DNA of 64,000 nucleotides. Source: Pseudomonas sp. ANT_H4. GTDB taxonomy: Bacteria; Pseudomonadota; Gammaproteobacteria; Pseudomonadales; Pseudomonadaceae. The number at the start of each line of letters is the position of its first letter. The stretch's first letter is position 1. The notes beneath the pieces are model-generated. The model saw nothing but the letters and a program-made list of their open reading frames with translations, was not told the origin of the DNA and searched no databases. The stretch lies in contig NZ_VOBG01000015.1 in NCBI RefSeq assembly GCF_008369295.1, positions 62,001 through 126,000 of the forward strand, given 5' to 3'. A program made the translations under genes and the position numbers. Positions 8,476 to 17,209 of the stretch are shown here, piece after piece.

Positions 8476-9212
8476 TATCTAACGACGACGGGGTCACAGC
8501 ACCCGGCCTTGCCGCGCTTCATGCTGCGCTGGCGGACTACGCTGAGTGCGTGGTGGTTGCCCCGGACCAGGACAAAAGTGGTGCCAGCAGCTCGCTGACG
8601 CTCGACCGTCCGTTGCACCCGCAAACGTTAGCCAACGGCTTTATCAGCCTGAACGGAACCCCCACCGATTGCGTGCACCTGGCAATTAATAGTCTGCTGG
8701 ATCGTGAGCCGGACCTCGTGGTTTCCGGGATCAACCTGGGTGCCAACCTCGGCGATGACGTGTTGTATTCCGGCACAGTGGCGGCTGCCCTTGAAGGGCG
8801 GTTCCTGGGGCGGACCTCGTTTGCCTTCTCGTTGGCATCTCGCCAGTTGGACAACCTGCCCACGGCTGCCTATTTCGCCCGCAAGCTGGTGGAGGCCCAT
8901 GACTCCCTGGATCTGCCGCCGCGCACGGTGCTTAACGTCAATATTCCCAACCTGCCCCTGGACCATATTCGCGGTATCCAACTGACCCGCCTGGGCCATC
9001 GTGCCCGAGCGGCAGCACCGCTGAAGGTGACCGATCCTCGTGGCAAGGAAGGCTATTGGATCGCTGCAGCGGGTGATGCCGAGGACGGCGGACCGGGCAC
9101 TGACTTTCATGCGGTGATGCAGGGTTATGTTTCGATTACTCCATTGCAACTCGATCGCACCTTCAGTGATGCCTTCAGTAGTCTCGATGGCTGGCTGGAG
9201 GGGTTGCGCTAA
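8463..9212 (+). CDS. surE: 5'/3'-nucleotidase SurE
   Basis: SurE is a metal-dependent phosphatase that removes phosphate from nucleoside 5'- and 3'-monophosphates and is tied to stationary-phase survival. The 249-residue protein begins MRILISNDDGV, where the Asp pair binds the metal. It continues with VVVAPDQDKSGASSSLTL, NGTPTDCVHLAI and VVSGINLGANLGDDVLYSGTVAAA, all conserved in the family. The start lies inside truD and the TAA overlaps the ATG of pcm (TAATG), so translation is coupled on both sides. Confidence 0.96.
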   Translation: MRILISNDDGVTAPGLAALHAALADYAECVVVAPDQDKSGASSSLTLDRPLHPQTLANGFISLNGTPTDCVHLAINSLLDREPDLVVSGINLGANLGDDVLYSGTVAAALEGRFLGRTSFAFSLASRQLDNLPTAAYFARKLVEAHDSLDLPPRTVLNVNIPNLPLDHIRGIQLTRLGHRARAAAPLKVTDPRGKEGYWIAAAGDAEDGGPGTDFHAVMQGYVSITPLQLDRTFSDAFSSLDGWLEGLR

Positions 9213-9889
9213 TGGCTCGTGAACAAGACGACCTGCTGCGTAGGGGTATCGGCATGACCTCCCAGCGCACCCGCGAGCGGTTGATCCAGCGGCTTTACGA
9301 AGAGGGCTTGTCCAATGCCCAGGTGCTGGAAGTCATCCGTCGTACTCCACGGCATTTATTCGTCGATGAAGCCCTGGCACACCGAGCTTATGAAGACACC
9401 GCGCTGCCCATTGGCCACAACCAGACCATCTCCCAGCCGTACATGGTTGCGCGGATGAGTGAACTGCTGTTGGCGGCGGGTCCTCTGGACAAGGTGCTGG
9501 AGATCGGTACCGGCTCCGGTTACCAGACCGCCGTTCTGTCGCAGTTGGTGGAGCGGGTATTCTCCGTCGAGCGGATCAAGGTGTTGCAGGATCGGGCCAA
9601 GGAACGCCTGATGGAATTGAATCTGCGCAACGTAGTCTTTCGCTGGGGCGATGGCTGGGAAGGCTGGCCGGCGCTGGCGCCTTACAACGGCATAATCGTG
9701 ACGGCGGTTGCGACCGATGTGCCCCAGGCATTGCTGGACCAGTTGGCTCCAGGCGGGCGGCTGGTCATTCCCGTGGGGTCTGGCGAAGTGCAGCAATTGA
9801 TGTTGATCATTCGCGAGGAAGAGGGCTTTTCCCGGCATGTGCTGGGGGCGGTACGTTTTGTCCCGCTACTTAATGGCCCGCTGGCCTGA
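9212..9889 (+). CDS. pcm: Protein-L-isoaspartate O-methyltransferase
   Basis: Pcm methylates L-isoaspartyl residues in damaged proteins using S-adenosylmethionine, allowing their repair. From ATG 9212 the protein has 225 residues; that ATG overlaps the surE stop and has GGAGGGG 8 bases upstream, which supports it. An in-frame ATG at 9254 (MTSQRTRERL, 211 residues) is the start seen in some relatives and cannot be excluded. Motifs are QTISQPYMVARM, the SAM-binding VLEIGTGSGYQTAVLS, and the C-terminal RFVPL. The usual neighbours surE, nlpD and rpoS are present. Confidence 0.95.
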   Translation: MAREQDDLLRRGIGMTSQRTRERLIQRLYEEGLSNAQVLEVIRRTPRHLFVDEALAHRAYEDTALPIGHNQTISQPYMVARMSELLLAAGPLDKVLEIGTGSGYQTAVLSQLVERVFSVERIKVLQDRAKERLMELNLRNVVFRWGDGWEGWPALAPYNGIIVTAVATDVPQALLDQLAPGGRLVIPVGSGEVQQLMLIIREEEGFSRHVLGAVRFVPLLNGPLA

Positions 9890-10099
9890 TCATTTACCTG
9901 TACATACTGAATTCTATTGCCGGGTATGTGTCTTACAGCGGGGTCTATTGAGTCAACATAATCGATGCAGCGTATTAAACAGGATGATTTTTTCGTTTCT
10001 GTCTTGTTGCCGGTTAAAGCTCAGCAGCCAGTTATACTTGCGTCATATTTCAAGCCTGATACAGGCGTTCATATTCAGCCACCACAAAGGGAGCGGCGG

Positions 10100-10936
10100 G
10101 TGAGTCTCACGGTCATTGCGCAGCGTATGAGTAAAACAAGTTTTCAGCGACTGGTGATTGGCCTTGTCTTGAGTTCCTTATTGGCTGCCTGCTCCAGTAC
10201 GCCAGGCGGCGGGGCGCGGGTCGTTGATCGCAATAATGCAGTGCCACAAAAGCCGACGGTCACCACCGGGCAATATGTCGTGCGCAAGGGCGATACGATG
10301 TTCTCGATTGCCTTCCGTTATGGCTGGGATTACAAGGCTCTCGCAGCCCGTAACAATATTCCTGTGCCCTATACGATACATCCAGGTCAGACCATTCGTT
10401 TCGACGGGCGTACCGGTTCAACACCGACTGCAGTTGTCACAAAATCCGGCTCATCGCCGTCATCTTCCAGCAGGACGACAGTCATCACTCGGCCTGCAGG
10501 CACCGCCACGCCTACGGTGGCGAGCAAGCAGGTACTCGCGCCGTTGCCTCCTGCAGGGCCTGCGCCGACTGGTTGGGGATGGCCTTCAAATGGCATTCTT
10601 ATTGGGAAATTTTCCTCAAACGGTAGTTTGAATAAAGGCATTGATATCGCCGGGGATTTGGGACAGCCTGTTTTAGCTGCGTCAGATGGGACTGTGGTGT
10701 ACGCCGGGAGTGGTTTACGGGGCTACGGTGAACTTGTCATCATCAAACACAGCGATACCTACGTGAGTGCCTACGGTCATAACCGCAGGCTGTTGGTTCG
10801 GGAGGGGCAGCAGGTCAAAGTCGGACAGACAATTGCCGAAATGGGGTCGACTGGAACGGACCGGGTGAAACTGCATTTTGAGATTCGCCGCCAAGGTAAG
10901 CCTGTTGATCCACTGCAATTCCTTCCCCGTCGTTGA
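10100..10936 (+). CDS. nlpD: Lipoprotein NlpD (LysM + degenerate M23 peptidase domain)
   Basis: NlpD is an outer-membrane lipoprotein that activates a cell-separation amidase (AmiC-type). The GTG at 10100 is preferred, since GGGAG lies just upstream; the ATG at 10127 is the alternative. Next come a signal peptide with lipobox LLAAC, a LysM domain (about residues 62-105, YVVRKGDTMFSIAFRYGWDY), a Ser/Thr/Pro-rich linker, and a C-terminal M23/LytM domain. The first metal site reads NKGIDIAGD, with Asn in place of the usual His, so the peptidase should be catalytically dead, as in E. coli NlpD. The rpoS promoter is expected within or just after this gene. Confidence 0.93.
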   Translation: MSLTVIAQRMSKTSFQRLVIGLVLSSLLAACSSTPGGGARVVDRNNAVPQKPTVTTGQYVVRKGDTMFSIAFRYGWDYKALAARNNIPVPYTIHPGQTIRFDGRTGSTPTAVVTKSGSSPSSSSRTTVITRPAGTATPTVASKQVLAPLPPAGPAPTGWGWPSNGILIGKFSSNGSLNKGIDIAGDLGQPVLAASDGTVVYAGSGLRGYGELVIIKHSDTYVSAYGHNRRLLVREGQQVKVGQTIAEMGSTGTDRVKLHFEIRRQGKPVDPLQFLPRR

Positions 10937-11041
10937 TGTGGTGCCAGCCTGTTTCCTCACGTAGAAGGAACAGGCTCCAGCGTTGCCAAGGATAAAGGCG
11001 TCGCTTGAGCTTGAGGTCGAACTCACCAAAGGACTATAACA

Positions 11042-12046
11042 ATGGCTCTCAGTAAAGAAGCGCCGGAGTTTGACATCGACGATGAGGTTCTCCTTATGGA
11101 GACTGATGTCGGTACGGATTCGATGTCGAACGAGAGGTCTGCTGTACCTTCGGTTCGTGCCAAATCCAAAAACTCCTCAGCGTTAAAACAGCATAAATAC
11201 ATTGATTACACTCGGGCGCTCGATGCAACCCAGTTGTATCTCAATGAAATCGGCTTTTCCCCCTTGCTCACCCCCGAAGAAGAAGTCCATTTTGCGCGGT
11301 TGTCGCAAAAGGGCGATCCGGCTGGGCGCAAACGCATGATTGAAAGCAACCTGCGCCTGGTGGTGAAAATCGCCCGACGCTACGTCAATCGTGGGCTTTC
11401 CCTGTTGGACCTGATCGAAGAGGGCAACCTCGGCTTGATCCGGGCGGTGGAGAAGTTCGACCCTGAGCGGGGTTTCCGCTTTTCGACCTACGCCACGTGG
11501 TGGATTCGTCAGACCATCGAACGAGCGATCATGAATCAGACCCGGACCATCCGGTTGCCGATCCATGTGGTCAAGGAGCTCAACGTCTACCTGCGGGCGG
11601 CGCGTGAGCTGACACAAAAACTCGATCATGAACCTTCGCCTGAAGAAATCGCCAACCTGCTGGAAAAACCGGTAGGAGAGGTCAAGCGTATGCTGGGTCT
11701 CAATGAGCGGGTCTCTTCGGTTGATGTCTCGCTGGGTCCTGACTCGGATAAAACCCTGCTGGACACCCTGACCGATGATCGTCCTACGGATCCTTGTGAA
11801 CTGTTGCAGGATGATGATCTTTCTCAAAGCATTGACCAGTGGCTTTCGGAGCTGACGGACAAGCAACGCGAGGTGGTGATACGCCGCTTCGGGTTGCGCG
11901 GCCACGAAAGCAGCACCCTGGAGGATGTTGGCCTGGAGATCGGCCTGACCCGTGAGCGGGTGCGGCAGATCCAGGTGGAGGGCCTCAAGCGCTTGCGTGA
12001 GATCCTTGAGAAGAATGGCTTGTCGAGTGAGTCGTTGTTTCAATAG
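11042..12046 (+). CDS. rpoS: RNA polymerase sigma factor RpoS
   Basis: RpoS is the stationary-phase and general-stress sigma factor. The 334-residue protein has the RpoS-type N-terminus (MALSKEAPEFDIDDEVLL) and region 1.2 (DATQLYLNEIGFSPLLTPEEE). Region 2, which binds the -10 element, includes NLRLVVKIARRYVNRGLSLLDLIEEGN and FSTYATWWIRQTIERAI. Region 4, with the helix-turn-helix for -35 recognition, contains TLEDVGLEIGLTRERVRQIQ. ATG 11042 matches the known RpoS start. It follows nlpD in the standard order. The downstream order departs from P. aeruginosa, with no rsmZ or fdxA nearby. Confidence 0.97.
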   Translation: MALSKEAPEFDIDDEVLLMETDVGTDSMSNERSAVPSVRAKSKNSSALKQHKYIDYTRALDATQLYLNEIGFSPLLTPEEEVHFARLSQKGDPAGRKRMIESNLRLVVKIARRYVNRGLSLLDLIEEGNLGLIRAVEKFDPERGFRFSTYATWWIRQTIERAIMNQTRTIRLPIHVVKELNVYLRAARELTQKLDHEPSPEEIANLLEKPVGEVKRMLGLNERVSSVDVSLGPDSDKTLLDTLTDDRPTDPCELLQDDDLSQSIDQWLSELTDKQREVVIRRFGLRGHESSTLEDVGLEIGLTRERVRQIQVEGLKRLREILEKNGLSSESLFQ

Positions 12047-12067
12047 AGACGATGCTTGGCAGCGATG

Positions 12068-12108
12068 AAACGCCCTATGCATGTGAATGCGTCGGGCGTT
12101 TTGCTTTG
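12068..12108 (+). terminator. rpoS terminator
   Basis: AAACGCCC (12068-12075) pairs with GGGCGTTT (12094-12101), and a T-rich tail (tttgcttt) follows. The position 22 bases after the rpoS stop fits a rho-independent terminator. Confidence 0.7.
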
Positions 12109-12214
12109 TATGCCGTAGATACTTTGTTCACGGTCAAGCTTTAGCGAGGCTGACGCAGTCTCGCCAGGGCTCGACATCTATGGAAATGTAGGTGTGGGGC
12201 CAAATGACAGGCAC

Positions 12215-12247
12215 AAAAAAGCCCCGCTTTTAAGGGCGGGGCTTTTC
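12215..12247 (-). terminator. Bidirectional terminator after the cold-shock gene
   Basis: A-run, GCCCCGC, a short loop and GCGGGGC followed by TTTT form a strong stem with A/T runs on both sides. It sits just after the minus-strand cold-shock gene and can stop transcription from either side. Confidence 0.85.
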
Positions 12248-12264
12248 GACTAAATCAGTACAAG

Positions 12265-12474
12265 TTAGATAACTTGAACTTCTTCAGCTTGCATGCCTTT
12301 CTGGCCGCGGGTAGCGACGAAAGAGACCTGTTGGCCTTCTTTCAGGCTTTTGAAGCCGTCAGATTGGATAGCTTTGAAGTGAACGAACAGGTCGTCACCG
12401 GATTGTGGAGTGATGAAGCCGAAGCCTTTTTCATCGTTGAACCACTTAACGGTACCAGTTTGGCGATTAGACAT
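12265..12474 (-). CDS. Cold-shock domain protein (CspA family)
   Basis: This 69-residue protein is a single cold-shock domain that binds single-stranded RNA and DNA and acts as an RNA chaperone. RNP1 is visible as KGFGFITP and RNP2 as LFVHF; GTVKWFNDEKG is the canonical start of the fold. The ATG at 12474 has an AAGGAG ribosome-binding site 7 bases upstream. The long upstream gap leaves room for a structured 5' leader as in cspA genes, but I cannot define it. It is most like the pseudomonad CapB/CspD-type proteins; the exact paralogue is uncertain. Confidence 0.93.
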   Translation of the reverse strand: MSNRQTGTVKWFNDEKGFGFITPQSGDDLFVHFKAIQSDGFKSLKEGQQVSFVATRGQKGMQAEEVQVI

Positions 12475-12864
12475 GGTGTATCTCCTTGGACAAAGTTGAC
12501 TGCGACTCAGGAAAAGCCCTGGCCGAGACTGAGTGCAAAGAGCAGGAAAAATTCTTGGAGATGGTTGGATCGAAATTCAACATATCGTGTAGAGATTCTC
12601 AGTGACACAAGCAGCACAGTGGCGCCACCTTAACCCTTTTTCCGGAACGTGCCAATGGTATTTCCGAAGGTTTCTCTAAATTCGTGACTGACGGCGCCCT
12701 CTGCAGGGGTTGATCCCCTGAATTCAAGGCCCGGCCCCGCTGTGTAAGGCTGGCAGGAATCTGCCAGCCTTACTAAGAAAAATCCTCGGCCCTTTGAACC
12801 ACGAGGCTGGCCCCGGTAAGATGCTCAACAGAATTTTTCCACCTCGCTATTCAGGACACCCGCC
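12475..12864. other. Intergenic region between the divergent csp and dcd genes
   Basis: No convincing coding sequence. The left part should hold the csp promoter and 5' leader (read leftward), the right part the dcd promoter. A perfect 12-bp hairpin lies at 12745-12772. A stretch near 12690-12730 faintly resembles a T-arm but has no complete cloverleaf. Confidence 0.5.
12745..12772. repeat. Perfect 12-bp stem with tetraloop
   Basis: TAAGGCTGGCAG and CTGCCAGCCTTA are perfect inverse complements separated by GAAT. No clear T-run follows on the + strand (it reads ctaagaaaaa); read on the minus strand the T-run comes before the stem, not after. It is therefore not a standard terminator for either neighbour. 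Its position between divergent genes suggests a regulatory element, a small RNA end, or a REP-like relic. Confidence 0.6.
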
Positions 12865-13431
<567 letters not shown>

Positions 13432-13539
13432 TCGAATCGTCTGACATACCAAGGGAATTTGTCAGCGGGCAGGCACTCTATTGGGTGTACTGCCCCGGAT
13501 CGTGCAAAACGCGCCGGGCCACGCTTGAGGAGTACCCCT

Positions 13540-13740
13540 ATGAAGATCGATCCGCGAATCAGCGCCGAACTTGCCCGGCTTGAACCCAATCAGATTGGCG
13601 TTCTGGCCTGGTCCCTGATGGCACATCCCCCGATCAGCGCTGGCGGTATCCCCGGCCAGCCCGATCCTGATTACCCCCAGCCCACTGAACCTGGTGAGCC
13701 TACCCTTCCGGACGAGCCGCCGCCCGCGCCAGTTGCGTGA
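13540..13740 (+). CDS. Small Pro-rich protein of unknown function
   Basis: A 66-residue ORF starts at ATG 13540 with a GAGGAG ribosome-binding site about 9 bases upstream. The first half is mixed helical (ISAELARLEPNQIGVLAWSLMAHPP) and the second half is Pro/Glu/Asp-rich (DPDYPQPTEPGEP, PDEPPPAP). There is no signal peptide and no recognised domain. It lies downstream of dcd and converges on aotP. I recall similar short Pro-rich ORFs in other pseudomonads, but cannot name a family. The good ribosome-binding site and start support a real gene. Confidence 0.55.
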   Translation: MKIDPRISAELARLEPNQIGVLAWSLMAHPPISAGGIPGQPDPDYPQPTEPGEPTLPDEPPPAPVA

Positions 13741-13808
13741 AGGTGCTCATCGTGTCTCTCACGGCCCGCTGAGCGCGTTGCGTGCGTCCAGCCTTGGGGC
13801 CGCGGCCG

Positions 13809-14573
13809 TTATTTCAGATTGCCGCTCAGGAACTGTTGGAGGCGCTCGCTCTTGGGGCTCCCCAGCACTTCTTCCGGTGTGCCTTCCTCTTCCACCAGGC
13901 CCTTGTGTAGAAACAACACTTGGCTCGACACCTTGCGGGCGAAGCTCATTTCGTGGGTCACCATGATCATGGTCCGGCCTTCTTCGGCCAGACCCTGGAT
14001 CACCTTCAGCACTTCGCCCACCAGTTCTGGGTCCAGGGCCGAGGTGGGCTCGTCGAACAACATCACCTCCGGCTCCATCGCCAGGGCGCGGGCGATTGCT
14101 ACCCGTTGTTGCTGGCCGCCGGAGAGAAACGCCGGATATTGATCGGCGACCCGTGCCGACAGGCCGACCTTGTCCAGATAGCGACGGGCGCGGTCTTCGG
14201 CATCTTTCTTGCTGCAGCCCAGCACTCGTCGCGGAGCCATGGTGATGTTTTCCAGGACGCTCATGTGGCTCCACAGGTTGAAGTGCTGGAACACCATCGC
14301 CAGTCGCGTGCGCAAGCGCTGCAACTCGGCATCGTCGGCTACGCGCATGCCGTGGCGGTCGCTGACCATGCGAACTTGCTGGCCATCGAGGGTCATGGCG
14401 CCGTCATTGGGTTGTTCAAGAAAGTTGATGCAGCGTAAAAAGGTGCTTTTGCCCGAACCGCTGGCGCCGATCAGGCTGATCACATCACCGGTCCTGGCCT
14501 TGAGCGAGACACCTTTGAGCACTTCGTTATCGCCATAGCTTTTGTGCAGGCCTTCAACGGTCAATTTGTACAT
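13809..14573 (-). CDS. aotP: Basic amino acid ABC transporter, ATP-binding protein
   Basis: This is the ATPase of a polar (basic) amino acid importer. From ATG 14573 (MYKLTVEGLHKSYG) it has 254 residues. The ATG four codons upstream has its Shine-Dalgarno sequence abutting the start codon, so the internal one is preferred. Walker A is GASGSGKSTFLRCINFLE, the Q-loop is FQHFNLWSHM, the ABC signature is LSGGQQQRVAIARALA, Walker B is VMLFDEPTSALDPE, and the switch His is in VTHEMSFA. It ends the aotJQMOP-like cluster. In P. aeruginosa argR follows, but here a convergent small ORF is found instead. hisP is an alternative name. Confidence 0.9.
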   Translation of the reverse strand: MYKLTVEGLHKSYGDNEVLKGVSLKARTGDVISLIGASGSGKSTFLRCINFLEQPNDGAMTLDGQQVRMVSDRHGMRVADDAELQRLRTRLAMVFQHFNLWSHMSVLENITMAPRRVLGCSKKDAEDRARRYLDKVGLSARVADQYPAFLSGGQQQRVAIARALAMEPEVMLFDEPTSALDPELVGEVLKVIQGLAEEGRTMIMVTHEMSFARKVSSQVLFLHKGLVEEEGTPEEVLGSPKSERLQQFLSGNLK

Positions 14574-14588
14574 GGGGGCGTGCATCCT

Positions 14589-15707
14589 TCAAGGCGAAAG
14601 TAGATAGCCGCTGCGGTAGGCTTGCGTGCCTGCGACATGGGCGATGACCATCCCGGCGGTGGCCATGCGGCGTAGCGAACGGGCGTAAAGCAGGCCGGCA
14701 TTACGGCAATGAATCGGCGTTACGCGGTCGTGAATGGGGTCGATGATTTCGGCGATAAGCTGACCGGCTTTGAGGTATTCCCCAGGCAGCGCGCTGAACA
14801 CCAGCAAGCCACCCACAGGCGTCGCCACGGGTTCAACAGCGGCCAGCGGCGTGGCGGGATAGGGCAAGTCCGGCAACGCTGCCGGCTCTCCGGCGATGGC
14901 ACCGAACTGAATCAGGTAATCGATGATTGCCTGGCAGTCGAGGCTCGCCAAACCGTGGTTCACATCCCCTTGGCCGCGCAACTCGACAGTCACGGAAAAG
15001 CTGCCCATGGGAATGTTGAAGCGCTCGCCAAAACGTTGCTGCAACTGCCACCACGCCAGGGTGAAACACTCATCGAAGGATTGGCCGCCGGAGTCGGTGG
15101 CCAGCAGGCAGGCTTCGGCGCCGATATAGCGGGCCAACGGCTCGACCTGTGGCCAGGCATCGGGCGTGGTGTACAGGTGGGCCACGGCTTCGAAGTCGCA
15201 ATGCAGGTCCAGCACCATGTCGGCATCACACGCCAGGCGTTGCAGCACCAGGCGTTGGGATTGTAGCTGGGTGGCCGGCACCTGCCGGGCAAGGGCCTGG
15301 CGCAGGCTGTCGCGGATCAGCTCTCGGTTGAGGTGCGGATCACTGCCCAGCAGGCCTTCGACCTGATTGCCGACTTCTTCACTGAGGTCGACAAACCGGC
15401 GATTGAAGTTCTGCCCGCTCTCCAGCTCGTAGCGGCCAAGGGGGATATCCATCAACACCTGTTCCAGGCCCGCCGGGTTGGCGATGGGCACCAGCACGAT
15501 TTCACTGTGTAGGCGCCCGGCGGCGGCTAGTTCGGCCAGGCGGGCCTTCAGGTGCCAGGCCACCAGCATGCCGGGCAGCTCGTCGGCGTGCAGCGAAGAC
15601 TGAATGTAGACCTTGCCTTCAGCCTGCTGCGGCCCGAAGTGGAAGCTGTGAATCTGCCGCGCCGTGCCTGGCACCGGCGCCAATAGTTCATGAATCAGAT
15701 GACGCAT
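14589..15707 (-). CDS. aotO: AotO-like succinylglutamate desuccinylase/aspartoacylase family protein
   Basis: This 372-residue protein belongs to the zinc-dependent M14-like desuccinylase/aspartoacylase family. Zinc ligands are seen in SSLHADELPG (His, Glu) and in MVLDLHCDFEAVAH (His); a substrate-binding RxxxGQNFNRRF-type loop is present as YELESGQNFNRRF. The C-terminal third (from about residue 290) looks like a biotinyl/barrel-sandwich-type domain, as in relatives. It lies between the permease gene aotM and the ATPase gene aotP, the position of aotO in the P. aeruginosa aotJQMOP operon. Its true substrate is not established. Confidence 0.85.
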   Translation of the reverse strand: MRHLIHELLAPVPGTARQIHSFHFGPQQAEGKVYIQSSLHADELPGMLVAWHLKARLAELAAAGRLHSEIVLVPIANPAGLEQVLMDIPLGRYELESGQNFNRRFVDLSEEVGNQVEGLLGSDPHLNRELIRDSLRQALARQVPATQLQSQRLVLQRLACDADMVLDLHCDFEAVAHLYTTPDAWPQVEPLARYIGAEACLLATDSGGQSFDECFTLAWWQLQQRFGERFNIPMGSFSVTVELRGQGDVNHGLASLDCQAIIDYLIQFGAIAGEPAALPDLPYPATPLAAVEPVATPVGGLLVFSALPGEYLKAGQLIAEIIDPIHDRVTPIHCRNAGLLYARSLRRMATAGMVIAHVAGTQAYRSGYLLSP

Positions 15708-15715
15708 GCAGTCTC

Positions 15716-16426
15716 CTAGTGGCTGGGGCCGAGAAAGGCCAGCCAGCGACGCTCCGCCAGACGAAACAGACCGACCAGGGCAAAGGTTACGGTCAGGTAG
15801 ATCAGCGCAGCGATACCAAATGATTGAAAGGTGAGAAAGGTTGCCGAGTTGGCATCACGGGCGACTTTAAGCACGTCCGGGATCGTCGCGGTAAAGGCCA
15901 CCGTCGTCGAGTGCAGCATAAGGATCACCTCATTACTGTAGTACGGCAATGAACGGCGCAGTGCCGAGGGCATGATCACGTAGGCATACAGTTTCCAGCC
16001 GCTCAAGCCATAGGCTTTTGCCGCCTCGACTTCGCCGTGGGCCATGCTGCGGATCGCCCCGGCAAAAATTTCCGTGGTGTAGGCGCAGGTGTTGAGGGCG
16101 AAGGCGAGGATGGTGCAGTTCATTGCATCGCGAAAAAACGCATCCAGCACCGGTTGCGCGCGAATCGCGGCGATGCTGTAGATGCCGGTGTAGCAAATCA
16201 GCAGTTGGATATAGAGCGGAGTGCCCCGGAACAGATAGGTGTAGAACTGCACTGGCCAGCGCACCCAGCGCGTCGGCGAAACCCGTGCGATAGACAGCGG
16301 GATCGACACCAGGAAACCGATGAAGATCGAGGCGCTGAGCAGCCACATGGTCATGGCCAGGCCAGTGATGTGGTAGCCGTCGCTGTAAAGGAAGGGCCGC
16401 CAGTATTCCTGCAGGAGCTCAATCAT
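15716..16426 (-). CDS. aotM: Basic amino acid ABC transporter permease (M subunit)
   Basis: This 236-residue inner-membrane permease is of the HisM/AotM type, with about five transmembrane helices and the cytoplasmic EAA loop (EVEAAKAYGLSGWKLYAYVIMPSALR), which contacts the ATPase. It forms a heterodimer with the Q subunit encoded just upstream, with which it overlaps by 4 bases (15716-16426 against 16423-17151). RGTPLYIQLLICY is a family signature near the middle. Confidence 0.92.
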   Translation of the reverse strand: MIELLQEYWRPFLYSDGYHITGLAMTMWLLSASIFIGFLVSIPLSIARVSPTRWVRWPVQFYTYLFRGTPLYIQLLICYTGIYSIAAIRAQPVLDAFFRDAMNCTILAFALNTCAYTTEIFAGAIRSMAHGEVEAAKAYGLSGWKLYAYVIMPSALRRSLPYYSNEVILMLHSTTVAFTATIPDVLKVARDANSATFLTFQSFGIAALIYLTVTFALVGLFRLAERRWLAFLGPSH

Positions 16427-17151
16427 CGTAGCGCCTCCCGGGAACCTGCGGAGTAGCGGCGTTCCAGGCGGCGCAGGACGAAGTTGGAGGCGCTGGTGAT
16501 CAACAGGTAGATCAACGCGGCGATCACCAGGAAGTAGAACAACTGATAGGTGCTTTTGCCGGCATCCTGGGCGGCCTTTACCAGGTCGGCCAGGCCGATG
16601 ATCGACACCAGTGCCGTAGCCTTGAGCATCACCATCCAGTTATTGCCGATGCCTGGCAGGGCAAAGCGCATCATCTGCGGGAAGGTCACGTAGCGAAATC
16701 GTTGCCCGCGCTTGAGGCCATAGGCGGTGGCGGCTTCCAACTGGCCACGGGGCACGGCGAGGATCGCCCCGCGAAAGGTCTCGGTAAAGTAGGCGCCGTA
16801 GATAAAGCCCAGGGTGATAACCCCGGCGCTGAACGGGTTGATCTCGATGTACTCCCATTCCATGAAGTCGGTGAAGCTGGTCAGCCAGGTTTGCAGGCTG
16901 TAGAAAATCAGCAGCATCAGCACCAGGTCCGGCACACCACGAATGAGCGTGGTGTAGAGCTGGGCGGGGATGCGCAGGAGCCGCAGGCTGGACAATTTAG
17001 CGCTGGCGCCGAGCAGGCCCAGCAATACGCTGACGGCCAGGGACAGCACCGATAACTTGATGGTCATCCAGGTGCCTTGCAGCAAGAGCGGGCCGAAACC
17101 CTTCAAACTGAAAGCACTCAGGCCGAGGGTCTGCAACAGGTCTTCAAACAT
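16423..17151 (-). CDS. aotQ: Basic amino acid ABC transporter permease (Q subunit)
   Basis: A 242-residue HisQ/AotQ-type permease with several transmembrane helices. It has the EAA loop (GQLEAATAYGLKRGQRFRYVTFPQMMRFALP) and the conserved RGVPDLVLMLLIFY segment at the interface. It overlaps aotM by 4 bases, indicating translational coupling. It lies 58 bases after aotJ, with an attenuator-like hairpin between, so the binding protein is probably made in excess over the membrane parts. Confidence 0.92.
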   Translation of the reverse strand: MFEDLLQTLGLSAFSLKGFGPLLLQGTWMTIKLSVLSLAVSVLLGLLGASAKLSSLRLLRIPAQLYTTLIRGVPDLVLMLLIFYSLQTWLTSFTDFMEWEYIEINPFSAGVITLGFIYGAYFTETFRGAILAVPRGQLEAATAYGLKRGQRFRYVTFPQMMRFALPGIGNNWMVMLKATALVSIIGLADLVKAAQDAGKSTYQLFYFLVIAALIYLLITSASNFVLRRLERRYSAGSREALR

Positions 17152-17173
17152 CGATCACGGCCTATGGCGAGGT

Positions 17174-17202
17174 AAAAAAGCGCCCATCGTGAAGATGGGC
17201 GC
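17174..17202 (-). terminator. Attenuating hairpin after aotJ
   Basis: GCGCCCATC and GATGGGCGC form a 9-bp stem. On the minus strand the stem is followed by a run of six T (complement of the A-run at 17174-17179). Located between the binding-protein gene and the permease genes, it would lower expression of the downstream genes. Confidence 0.8.
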
Positions 17203-17209
17203 CCGGGCA

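Noticed and set aside
12680..12740. Possible tRNA 3' half (GGTTGATCCCCTGAATTC)
   Set aside because: No anticodon arm or acceptor stem can be formed; no tRNA remnant is supported.
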